From: JADHOX01 sp038120515
GTDB taxonomy: Bacteria > Pseudomonadota > Alphaproteobacteria > Rickettsiales > JABIRX01
Reading direction: 5' to 3'
Length of the DNA: 64,000 nucleotides
Assembly: GCA_038120515.1 (NCBI GenBank)
Contig: JAYOLW010000002.1
Location: 53,855 to 117,854 of the forward strand
The first letter of the stretch is position 1. Each line of letters begins with the position of its first letter. Shown here piece by piece: positions 1 to 9,400 of this stretch. The translations under genes and the position numbers were made by a program. The notes beneath the pieces were generated by a model, which saw only the letters and a list, made by a program, of their open reading frames with translations, was not told where the DNA came from and ran no database searches.

Positions 1-1186
1 TAAAATCAGATTTGATAGTATCACCAGATAATACGGCTATTCTCTTGCCATCAACAAACACTGGGCAAGCGGCTTTTTCACCGCTTCCTGGTAAGGAGAT
101 GCCAATATTTGCGTGCTTACTCTCACCTGGGCCATTGACTATACAACCCATAACCGCAATTTCAACACCAGCAGCTTTTGGATATTGCTTGCGCCAAATT
201 GGCATATTCTCATCTATGAAATCTTGAATATCTAAAGCTAATTGCTGGAAATATGTAGAGGTTGTTCGGCCGCAACCAGGACAAGATGTAATAGTCGGCC
301 TGAAGCTTCTTATCTCAAGGCTTTGCAAAATCTCCTGACAAATCTTAACCTCTTTGGTTCTAGCCTCACTTGGTTTTGGTGTAATTGAAACTCTAATCGT
401 ATCGCCAATTCCTTGATTTAATAAAATCGCAAGCGCTGCAGAAGAAGCAACTATGCCTTTATCGCCAATTCCAGCTTCGGTAAGGCCAAGATGCAATGGA
501 TATTGACATTGCTCAGCAAGAGCTTGATAGACAGCTATTAAATCTTGTACTCTAGAAGTCTTACACGACACCACGATTTTATCAGCAGCCAAGCCAATTT
601 CTTCAGCGTAACGACTTGACGACAAGGCCGACTCAATCAAGGCTTTACGCATGACTAGCGAATTATCAAGCGGCTTTTCAAGCAAGAGATTATCATCCAT
701 CATTTTTTTAAGTAACTCCTGATCTAAACTTCCCCAATTTACCCCTATTCTTACTGCTGCATTATTTTTAATAGCATGGTTGATAATAGCTTCAAAATTC
801 TCATCGCGTTTGTTTTTAAAGCCAACATTACCAGGATTAATTCGATATTTAGCAAGTGCCGGCCCAAGATCTGCCACCTCATCTAACAGCCGATGGCCGT
901 TATAATGAAAATCGCCAACAAGAGGAANNNNNNNNNNTTCATAACCAGCTTTTATCAACTCGTTTTTTATCTCGGGTAAGGCTTTAGCAGCTGATGAATC
1001 ATTTACGGTAAGCCGGATAATTTCAGAGCCGGCATCACTTAATTGTTTAACTTGCGCTACTGTAGCTTTTATATCCTTGGTTTCAGTGTTGGTCATTGAC
1101 TGCACAATCACAGGATAATCAGACCCCATAATCAAACCACCTATTTTAACTTGATGAGATTTCCGCCGAGTAATAATGTTCTGCAT
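1..1186 (-). CDS. ispG: 4-hydroxy-3-methylbut-2-enyl diphosphate synthase (IspG), 3' end beyond window
   Basis: Converts methylerythritol cyclodiphosphate to HMBPP in the MEP isoprenoid pathway, using a [4Fe-4S] cluster. Read on the minus strand from ATG at 1186, the product begins MQNIITRRKSHQVKIGG and contains the family segments RINPGNV and, near the window edge, SCPGCGRTT and GCIVNGPGESKHANIG, which carry the cluster cysteines. It ends open at base 1 (…GDTIKSDF), so the last few codons are missing. Ten Ns at 928-937 interrupt it. The reading frame on both sides agrees if the gap is truly 10 bases (4 codons between GYE and PLVGDFH), so I read it as one intact gene. It is divergent from pheT with an 81-base gap. 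Confidence 0.95.
   Translation of the reverse strand, partial: MQNIITRRKSHQVKIGGLIMGSDYPVIVQSMTNTETKDIKATVAQVKQLSDAGSEIIRLTVNDSSAAKALPEIKNELIKAGYEXXXXPLVGDFHYNGHRLLDEVADLGPALAKYRINPGNVGFKNKRDENFEAIINHAIKNNAAVRIGVNWGSLDQELLKKMMDDNLLLEKPLDNSLVMRKALIESALSSSRYAEEIGLAADKIVVSCKTSRVQDLIAVYQALAEQCQYPLHLGLTEAGIGDKGIVASSAALAILLNQGIGDTIRVSITPKPSEARTKEVKICQEILQSLEIRSFRPTITSCPGCGRTTSTYFQQLALDIQDFIDENMPIWRKQYPKAAGVEIAVMGCIVNGPGESKHANIGISLPGSGEKAACPVFVDGKRIAVLSGDTIKSDF
928..937. other. Assembly gap (10 N) inside ispG
   Basis: Run of ten undetermined bases. The ispG frame is preserved across it at exactly this length. Confidence 0.98.
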
Positions 1187-1267
1187 TAGAAGATAGTTAA
1201 ATTATTTTATGGATTTTTTTATCCCGTGATAATATAAGCTATAAGCCTAAAAACAAGAGATTTACCA

Positions 1268-3643
1268 ATGAAATTTACATTAAGCTGGCTGCGAGAATTT
1301 TTAGATTTTAACGAGCCATTAGAGAAAATTTTAGATACACTTACATTTGCCGGACTTGAAGTTGAAGAAGTTCAAGACCTTGGCGCTAAATTTGCTGGCT
1401 TTACCGTCGCAGAAATCAAAGATTTTACCAAGCATCCTGATGCTGATAAATTAAATGTCTGCACTGTTGAAACAAATCAAGGCACTCAGCAAATTGTCTG
1501 TGGGGCACCGAATGTTAAAGCCAATATGAAAGTTATTCTAGCTCCAATTGGCGCAGTAGTTCCTGCCAATGGCATGAAAATAAAAAAAGTCAAAATCCGT
1601 GGTGTTGAATCATGCGGAATGATGTGTTCTTTAAGCGAACTTGGTGAAGGCGATAACCACGAAGGTATTGTTGAAGTAGATTCCAAATTTGCAATCGGTA
1701 CCAAAGCTGCTGAAGTTTTTGGCCTTGATGATACTTTAATTGAGCTTGCTATAACCCCTAACCGAGGTGACGCATGCTCTGTATATGGCATAGCAAGAGA
1801 GCTCGCTGCTAATAATATCGGCAAGCTAAAAACTATCAAACCAGATAATGCTGAAGCAAATTTTGATAGTAAAACGACTATCACAAATCAAAATGATGCA
1901 ATATTTAAACAATTTAACCTAATTGAAATTACTGGTATTAAAAATACCGAATCACCAGATTGGCTAAAGCAAAGATTAAAATCAGTTGGGATAACACCAA
2001 AATCTGCTATTATTGATATCACTAATTATTTTTGCCTAGCTTATGGTCAGCCGATGCATTGCTATGACAAAGATAAAATCTCAGGCGGTTTTAAACTTGA
2101 GGCTTTAGCAGGCAATGAAGATTTCACAGCTCTAGGTGGTGAAGAATATAAATTAGAAAAAGGTGACATTGTCATTAAAGACCAAGACAAGATCATAGCT
2201 CTTGCTGGGATTATAGGCGCTGAAAATAGCGGCAGCAACATTGACACGACATCAATATTATTAGAAGCTGCACAATTTGATCATATATCTGTCACAAAAA
2301 CTGGTAGAAAACACCAAATTATCACCGATTCAAGATTTCGATTTGAACGAGAAATTGATAGCAGCAATGTTGTGCATTTATTAGAGCTGGCAGCTAGTAT
2401 GATTATTGACATTTGCGGCGGCACAAGATCACAACTTATCTCAACTACTGCAAATCTTAAGCAACCAGAAGCTATAAAATTAGCAAAAACAAAAATAACT
2501 AATTATCTTGGCGTTGAAATTTCAGAAGCTGAAATTGATGAAATCCTCACCAGGCTGAATTTTTTAATTATTGAGAATAATGCAACCAGCATCATTACAA
2601 GCCCTCCACCTTATCGGAACGATATCGCCCTTGATATTGATGTAATTGAAGAAATAGCAAGAATTTACGGTATTAACAAAATTCCTGAAAAGAAATTTGA
2701 ACACAAAATTATTAATAAAAATCTTGGCGTTAAACCAAGCTTTTACGATGTCCGAAGAAAGCTTGCTGCTTGCGGCCTAAATGAAGTTACTAATTTTCCA
2801 TTTACTGATCACTCAGACAATAATAATTTTGGCGACACTCAAAAAGCCATTGTTTTGTTGAATCCTATTAACGCAACTCATAACCAATTAAGAATTTCCT
2901 TAATTGGCTCTTTGCTAAAAAACATTAATCACGCCCAAAAGCATGACCTTAACATGCAAAGCTTTTTTGAGTTTGGCAATATTTGTGTAAAATCTGAAGA
3001 TACAATATCAGAGGAACAAAGGCTTGGAATTGTAAGAGTTGGGCCAAGAACAACAAAACAAGTTAATAACGAAGCTTCGGAATTTGATATTTTTGATATT
3101 AAAGCAGATTTAGAAGAGATTTTTCAAACTCTAGGACTTCCTGCTGAGAAAATCACATACAGCCCTACAGAGTGTGAATATTTACATCCAGCCAAAGCTT
3201 TTGCAATTACTTATGCTGGTAAAGAAATCGGCTTCATTGGTGAACTACACCCGATTTTAAACAAAGCCTATGAGGTAAATGGCAAGGTTCAAATCATCGA
3301 GCTTAAAATAGATGAGATTAGACTAGGGGCTAAAAAAGCTAAGAAATTCAAAATCAACGACTTGCAAAAGCTCGAGCGCGACCTGGCATTTGTTATAAGT
3401 GATGATATTGAAGCAGGAGCTTTACAAAGCACGATTATGAAACAAGCTCCCGAGCTTATCAGCAATGTTTTAATTACCGATGTTTTTAAAGGCAAAAATA
3501 TCGAAACAGGATTTAAGTCTGTGGCTTTTAATATTAAAATACAGCCCGTTAATGACAATTTAAAGTCCGAAGAGATTGATCAATTGATCAATAAAATAAT
3601 CAAACAAGTAGAAACTAAATTTAACTGTAAATTACGTTCATAA
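1268..3643 (+). CDS. pheT: Phenylalanyl-tRNA synthetase beta subunit
   Basis: Beta chain of the alpha2-beta2 PheRS that charges tRNA-Phe. At 791 aa it has the usual full length. Visible in order: N-terminal start MKFTLSWLREFLDF; an EMAP/OB-type tRNA-binding domain at about 40-150 with the conserved RGVESCGMMCSLSELG segment; the B3/B4 editing region; the B5 domain around 400-470 ending in PPPYRNDIALDIDVIEEIAR; and a C-terminal FDX-ACB (anticodon-binding) domain from about 698 with the LERDLAFV signature. The partner pheS is not in this window; the upstream neighbour ispG is on the other strand. The yihY-like gene follows after 2 bases, so the two are probably co-transcribed. Confidence 0.97.
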   Translation: MKFTLSWLREFLDFNEPLEKILDTLTFAGLEVEEVQDLGAKFAGFTVAEIKDFTKHPDADKLNVCTVETNQGTQQIVCGAPNVKANMKVILAPIGAVVPANGMKIKKVKIRGVESCGMMCSLSELGEGDNHEGIVEVDSKFAIGTKAAEVFGLDDTLIELAITPNRGDACSVYGIARELAANNIGKLKTIKPDNAEANFDSKTTITNQNDAIFKQFNLIEITGIKNTESPDWLKQRLKSVGITPKSAIIDITNYFCLAYGQPMHCYDKDKISGGFKLEALAGNEDFTALGGEEYKLEKGDIVIKDQDKIIALAGIIGAENSGSNIDTTSILLEAAQFDHISVTKTGRKHQIITDSRFRFEREIDSSNVVHLLELAASMIIDICGGTRSQLISTTANLKQPEAIKLAKTKITNYLGVEISEAEIDEILTRLNFLIIENNATSIITSPPPYRNDIALDIDVIEEIARIYGINKIPEKKFEHKIINKNLGVKPSFYDVRRKLAACGLNEVTNFPFTDHSDNNNFGDTQKAIVLLNPINATHNQLRISLIGSLLKNINHAQKHDLNMQSFFEFGNICVKSEDTISEEQRLGIVRVGPRTTKQVNNEASEFDIFDIKADLEEIFQTLGLPAEKITYSPTECEYLHPAKAFAITYAGKEIGFIGELHPILNKAYEVNGKVQIIELKIDEIRLGAKKAKKFKINDLQKLERDLAFVISDDIEAGALQSTIMKQAPELISNVLITDVFKGKNIETGFKSVAFNIKIQPVNDNLKSEEIDQLINKIIKQVETKFNCKLRS

Positions 3644-3645
3644 AG

Positions 3646-4563
3646 ATGGATTTTGTCATCAACAAAATAAAGCTTTATTATAAATGTTTTGTAAAGGCTG
3701 CAATAGATACCATAAAGCATGATGGCATTGAGCATGCTGGCTATTTATCGTTTCTTGCCATCCTGTCATTATTTCCATTTCTTGTATTTATCTTTTCTTT
3801 TGTGTCGCTAATTAATGAAGTTTATTTAGGCGAAGAGTTAGCACATTTGATAATTGCATATTTGCCACATGTTGACGGGGCAAATCTAAATATTAGAATT
3901 AATGAAATTACCTCTGGTCCACCGCAGAAACTTCTAACTATTGCAATTTTAGGAGCAATCTGGACTGCTTCTTCATCTGTCGAAGGCTTGAAAACTATTT
4001 TAAACAGAGCTTATCGAGTTCATACCCCACCTTCATACCTGTTTCGAAGATTTGTAAGTATCATACAGTTCTTACTTATTGTCTCAATTATCATCATCTC
4101 TATGACCTTTATGCTGATAATTCCAATTATCAAAGAAGCGTTAGATAGCTTACCTGCGCTGCAGCAATTAATAGGCACGGCTAAGGATCTAACCATCATT
4201 CGCTATAGTGTTTCAATGACAATATGGCTTACCATTATTTCATCAATTTATTACTTTATTCCAAACTTAAAACAGAAAGTTAGTAATATCATGCCGGGAG
4301 CCATTGCTGTTGTGATTTTATGGTCGATAATTAGTACATTATTTTCAATTTATATAAGCAACTTTGATCAGGTAAATTTAATCTATGGAGGCCTAGCCGG
4401 AATAATTGTTGCCTTATTATTTTTCTACCTACTTTCTATGGTTTTGATTTTTGGAGCTGAATTTAATTACGCTGTTGAAAAAGCTACAGGCTTTAATTTT
4501 AAAGAAAAAGTTAAAGTAAAAACTAACTATAAAAAGAAAAAGCGACAAAAGCGCTCTAAATAG
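3646..4563 (+). CDS. YihY/BrkB (UPF0761) family inner-membrane protein
   Basis: A 305-aa integral membrane protein. The N-terminal region has the family pattern (FVKAAIDTIKHDGIEHAGYLSFLAILSLFPFLVFIF) followed by an IWTASSSVEGLKTILNRAY segment, which is characteristic of YihY/BrkB proteins. Six or so hydrophobic segments are visible, ending near residue 280 with FNYAVEK. The C-terminal 20 residues are strongly basic (KKKKRQKRSK) and presumably cytoplasmic. The biochemical role of the family is not settled; it was once misassigned as RNase BN. The gene starts 2 bases after pheT. Confidence 0.85.
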   Translation: MDFVINKIKLYYKCFVKAAIDTIKHDGIEHAGYLSFLAILSLFPFLVFIFSFVSLINEVYLGEELAHLIIAYLPHVDGANLNIRINEITSGPPQKLLTIAILGAIWTASSSVEGLKTILNRAYRVHTPPSYLFRRFVSIIQFLLIVSIIIISMTFMLIIPIIKEALDSLPALQQLIGTAKDLTIIRYSVSMTIWLTIISSIYYFIPNLKQKVSNIMPGAIAVVILWSIISTLFSIYISNFDQVNLIYGGLAGIIVALLFFYLLSMVLIFGAEFNYAVEKATGFNFKEKVKVKTNYKKKKRQKRSK

Positions 4564-4597
4564 GCTCTTTTCCTTTGACTTATCAGTGTTTTGCTAT

Positions 4598-4625
4598 AGA
4601 AAATATATCAATATATCTATTTTCT
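4598..4625. repeat. Small AT-rich inverted repeat upstream of thyX
   Basis: Perfect 8-bp arms AGAAAATA (4598-4605) and TATTTTCT (4618-4625) around a 12-base centre that itself contains TATC repeats. It ends 9 bases before the thyX ATG. It could be an operator-like site or a weak mRNA hairpin covering the ribosome entry region. No G/C stem is present, so it is not a conventional terminator. Confidence 0.4.
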
Positions 4626-4634
4626 TAAAGCATA

Positions 4635-5549
4635 ATGAAAAACGCCATAAATACTCAAGAATTTGACAATTTTACAACAAAAAGAGCAACTGTATCAGAA
4701 ATTGATGATTTACTCTACAAACAATTTCCAGTTTTAGATAAAGGCTTTGTAAGAGTAATTGATTATATGGGATCTGATCAATCAATTGTTCAATCAGCTC
4801 GAGTATCTTATGGGCAAGGCACCAAAAAGCTTAGACAAGATCAAGGTTTAATTAATTATTTAATGCGTCATCGTCACACTACACCTTTTGAGATGTGTGA
4901 GATTAAATTTCATATTAAGCTTCCGATTTTTATCGCTAGACAATGGATTAGACACAGAACCGCTAACGTAAATGAATATTCAGCGCGTTATTCAGTTTTA
5001 GGAAAAGAATTCTATGTGCCATCAAGAGAGAATCTATGTACACAATCAGAAACTAACAAACAGGGTAGAGCTGAAACTTTATCTGATAGTGAAGCAAATA
5101 GAGTTTTAGAAATTATTAAAGACGATTCTTTAAGATGCTATGATCATTACGAGGAGATGCTTAATACTGATCCTGAGGGTAATATCTTAGACACAAACAG
5201 GCAAGGCCTAACTAGAGAGCTGGCTCGAATGAATCTAACCCTTAATTACTACACTGAATGGTATTGGAAAATAGATCTTCATAATTTACTACATTTCTTA
5301 GCCCTACGTGTTGATTCACATGCACAATATGAAATTAGAATGTATGCAGAGGCTATGCTTGATATTGTAAAAGCATGGGTTCCACTTGCTTATGAAGCTT
5401 TTAAAGACTACCGAATGAATTCTTTCGAATGCTCACATAAAATGATCGCAGCTATAAACAAAAAACTAAAAGGCGAAGATCTTAATTTCGAAAATTCTGG
5501 TCTTACTAAGCGTGAATGGGATGAGTTAGCGAAGAAATTTTCTATCTAA
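4635..5549 (+). CDS. thyX: Flavin-dependent thymidylate synthase ThyX
   Basis: Makes dTMP from dUMP with methylene-tetrahydrofolate, FAD and NADPH; it replaces the ThyA/DHFR route. The protein is 304 aa. The ThyX signature RHR-x7-S is present at residues 106-116 (RHRTANVNEYS, followed by ARYS), and RHRHTTPFE at 78-86 is the conserved upstream segment. The C-terminal ELARMNLTLNYYTEWYWKIDLHNLLHFLALR region matches the active-site dUMP/FAD-binding portion. Its stop overlaps the convergent aldo/keto reductase by 4 bases. Confidence 0.97.
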   Translation: MKNAINTQEFDNFTTKRATVSEIDDLLYKQFPVLDKGFVRVIDYMGSDQSIVQSARVSYGQGTKKLRQDQGLINYLMRHRHTTPFEMCEIKFHIKLPIFIARQWIRHRTANVNEYSARYSVLGKEFYVPSRENLCTQSETNKQGRAETLSDSEANRVLEIIKDDSLRCYDHYEEMLNTDPEGNILDTNRQGLTRELARMNLTLNYYTEWYWKIDLHNLLHFLALRVDSHAQYEIRMYAEAMLDIVKAWVPLAYEAFKDYRMNSFECSHKMIAAINKKLKGEDLNFENSGLTKREWDELAKKFSI

Positions 5550-6364
5550 GCTGCCATCACTGCAACTGACTCGATAAATTCTAACTCCGCTTCTGTAAGA
5601 AAAAAACTATCACAGGCTAAATCTTGTTGCATATGCGCTTGATCACATGTGCCAGTTAATGGAATCATACCAATAAGTTGAGCAAAGCGAAATATTATCT
5701 GCTCAGGCTCTACTTTATATTTTGCCGCTATCTTTAATATTTGTGGATGAATTAATACATATGGATTTGCAGTTAGAAGCGAAAAACCCTGATATTTAAT
5801 ATCATGTTCCTGGCATAATGCGCGAATATTCTTATCCCAAGCCTGATTGGCAAAACACCGGTTTTGCACAAATTTTGGTTTAATCATAGCTTTCTCAATT
5901 AATAGCTCTAGTTGCTGATAATTTACATTACTTATGCCAATTTCTTTAACTAAGCCCTCTTGTTTTAGATCCTCAATTGCTTGCCAAACCTCAAAATCTT
6001 CGGCTCCAAGAGAGGGGAAATTCATCGGACCATGCAAAATATAAGAATCCAGATAGTCTAAATGCAAATGCTCAAGTGAACTTTGACATGATTGTTTAAC
6101 CTGATCTGAAAAACTTGCAGATGGGTCATATGGCAATCTATGATCCTGGCCGCCTATTGAGGTAAATTTAGTTTGTACCCATAGATCTTCTCTTTTAAGA
6201 CCATTATCTAGCGCCTCTTTTATTGCCTCACCGACTAAGGTTTCGGTATAATGTTTGGCTTGGTTTGCGGTATCAATAGCCCTAAAACCCGTTTTTAAAG
6301 CCAATGAAACTAAATCTTTTGTTGCTTCCTGCTTCCAGGCAGTTCCATAAATAAAATTTTCCAT
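5546..6364 (-). CDS. Aldo/keto reductase
   Basis: NAD(P)H-dependent oxidoreductase of the AKR superfamily, 272 aa from the chosen start. I chose the ATG at 6364 (MENFIYGTAWK) because the family's first beta strand begins there; a 15-residue upstream extension to 6409 has no family match. AKR active-site elements are visible: AIDTAN with Asp, followed by the Tyr in KHYTE; Lys in LWVQTKFTS; and His in SYILHGP. The segment EIGISNVNYQQLE is also typical. The substrate cannot be predicted. It ends convergent with thyX and lies downstream of the two giant ankyrin-type genes on the same strand. Confidence 0.88.
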   Translation of the reverse strand: MENFIYGTAWKQEATKDLVSLALKTGFRAIDTANQAKHYTETLVGEAIKEALDNGLKREDLWVQTKFTSIGGQDHRLPYDPSASFSDQVKQSCQSSLEHLHLDYLDSYILHGPMNFPSLGAEDFEVWQAIEDLKQEGLVKEIGISNVNYQQLELLIEKAMIKPKFVQNRCFANQAWDKNIRALCQEHDIKYQGFSLLTANPYVLIHPQILKIAAKYKVEPEQIIFRFAQLIGMIPLTGTCDQAHMQQDLACDSFFLTEAELEFIESVAVMAA

Positions 6365-6431
6365 TTTGAGCCAATAATCATTTTTTATAGTTAAAACGAT
6401 AATCAACAAAAATCACAAGTAATTTTATTTT

Positions 6432-9400
6432 CTATATACCAGAACCATAGTCTCTTTTTTGTGAATGCTTAAGATGAACTGCCATTCGCTCAGACATCTC
6501 ATACAAGTCTCTAAACCTCTTCTCAAACTCCTCTATCGGTTTTTCATAATTTTCAACAAAACGGATAACAGCAGCCCGAAACTCTTGCAAATTAGCATGT
6601 AATTTATTCTGCTCTATAAACTCACAAAAGCTAAATTTATAATCATTAAAACCAGTTACAAAGGCTGTTTTTAATGCAGCATTATTTGAAAACAAAGATA
6701 TTGTCTTCGTTGCTTCATCCTTCACCACATGATGAAATTTGCCAAAGATATGCGCCTCTAATTGATCTATTTTCTTATTTTGCATCTCTATCATCACTCT
6801 ACTATCCGCTGATACTTCTTGCTGCTTACGTAACTGTGGTTTTTTATCTGTCTGCTTTTGAGAAGCTTCAACGCAAATTGATTGAGTTGGTACAGTATTT
6901 AATTCTGAAATTGGATCTTTTTCTTCAATTTTCCTATGCTCTGTAGCTGCTGCATTCTTAAATTTAGCATCAGTAGCAGCTGGTAGTTTTCTAGAAGACT
7001 CTAACTTTAAATTTTGTCTAGGTTGTTGCACATCATGCAAATTTGTTAAAGTTCTAGTTTTGCCTTCATCACCCTTTCCGTGAATTTGCCCTTTAGAACT
7101 TGAGGGAGATTTTTGTTTTCTTCGGCTTTGTGTAGCTGTAATCCATTCTTCTTCCTCATCTCCCTTAAGAGCCCTTTCAATAGCCGCCATATCTTCTGGA
7201 CTAATTGTGTCTTTTTTAGCTTCAGGTTCAGAAGCTTTAACATCTTTTAATCCGGTCTGTTTAGCTATTACAGCAGATTTTGTATCTTTTGATACTAGCT
7301 CTGGTTTTGGCTGTGCTCTTTTAGGCGCAGCTTTTTCTTTACCACCGCCTCCCTTTAGTGCATTAGTGTTTTTTGTCTCTTCAGCTACCAACCACTCTGC
7401 CAATTGATCCGCTGCTTGTGCAGATTTTTTAGCTTGTGCATTAGCTTCTTCCTTATCTTTATCAAGCCTGGCTTTATGATCAGCAAAATTAGCTTTTAAG
7501 GCCTCTGGAATTAATTGATAGGCCGAATCTGTAAAACAGACACCTCTTAAATGTAAAAGATCAACAACATCTTTCAGCCCTTTTTCTGCAGCAAGCTTCA
7601 TGATTGGAGCTGTGTCTGAATCAGCTTGCATCTTATGTTTACCTTGTTTACCTGATTTCTTTTGTCTTTCAAAAGGCTTTGATACACTTGTCTCTAGACT
7701 AAATTCAAAAGTAATTAATAAATCAATGACTTTTATTGCGTTTGAATTAGTTAAGGCATAATTTTTAATGACATTTTCAACCAAAAACTCACCGGCATTA
7801 TTTCGGACATCTGCTATATCAGGATAGTTTTTTAGCAAATAAAATAACTCTTTAAGCTGACCATTTCTAGCACAATAAAATAACCTATCGGTAATTAATT
7901 CTTTAGGAGGATTATACATGCTGAGGCTTTCTGGAAAAGTTGCTGGTATTATTTGCAAAACCTGTAAAGCCGTTAAATCATCCTTTAGGATTTTTTTCTT
8001 TTTCTTGCCAGACCCTTTCGATATGAATAGAGCTTCTTTTATAGCGCTTAGCTCCTCTATTTGATCACTACCCTGATAAAGACTTGAAACATACTCATTT
8101 GTTAAAACTTCTTTAAGGGGCTTATCACCTCGGTCTAATATCTTGCGCAAAAGCTCATATCCGGGTTTGATTTTTTGCTCTGCCTGCAGTTTTACAAATT
8201 CTGACATTTCGGGATGCCCATCTGGTATCCAGCTCAAATGCTCTGTTTTAAAGACAACTCCGGCATTTACTAGAATTTGAGCCTCAAGTAAAAGACCTTG
8301 TGAAAGCGAGCAATATAAAGCTGAAACCGGCTTTCTGATATGCATGTCATAAGCTGGACTTTCTTCGTAATTTAAACCAACTCCATGGTCAACAAATAGC
8401 TGAAGCCACTCAGAGGTTTGTTCTTTGAGATCCTTGGTAAAAAGCGCAAGCGTTAAAGAAGGAGAGGCAAATTCCTGTAAATCCGGGTCGAAGCTCTTGC
8501 TATTTAACCAATTCCAAATATGCGCTAATTTTGCACTATCTATAGCTTCTGACAAATTAAATTCACCGGTAAGGGCTGGTGCGAATTGGAAGTAATGATT
8601 ATAAAGACGAGTTAACTTTTCACGCTCATCGAGACTATAAGGGCCGTTAATATCTGCAAAAATCTTAAAATCCTCTGGATTATTTAGATCAATGCCGAGC
8701 TTAACTCGATTCATAATAACCTTAAGCGCATAAAGGCTATTTACGCCTGGCATGACATCAAGAGGCCTTAGGCCAAGTTGATTTTGAGCTTTAAGCATCT
8801 CCTTTACTGCTACTGAATGATTTGAGATTAAATAATTCAATATTTCGAATCTAGAATCGCCATTAATAAAAACCGATCCCATAACTAAATGCATAATATT
8901 TCCTTGCGCATTTGTTTGCGATATAAGAGATGGCTGAGCCTCTAAAAATGCTTTAAAGGTGTTTATGCTATCATTAATAATAGCATGATTGATGGGATAT
9001 GCACGATCTGATGAGTTAAAAGATAGCACTTTCTCCATTATTGACACAGAGTCCAAAATCGCAGCAACATCAAAATATCCATGCTGATGAATGAGTGTTT
9101 GATCTAACTCAATAATACTCCTTGCGTTTTTTACATTTTCTATAACCGCTAATTGTGATTGCAGAGACCAGTTTTCTGCTCTTAAATACCAGTCTTTTTT
9201 AACCTTCACAAATTTATCTTTAAAAGCTTTTGCCTCTTCTTGACGTCCGGTAATGTTTAAAATTTGCTCGACAAAATTTATAAATATATCAAAGCCATCG
9301 CTTCTAACTTGAACATCTTTACCTCCATCTAAAGCAACAAGTGTTTGATATGCAAAGTTTTCCAAAGACCATCGCTTTATTTCAGACATTTGTAAAAAAG

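Noticed and set aside
12..227. Plus-strand open frame at the left edge
   Set aside because: It is antisense to the conserved C-terminal part of ispG, which explains the open frame.
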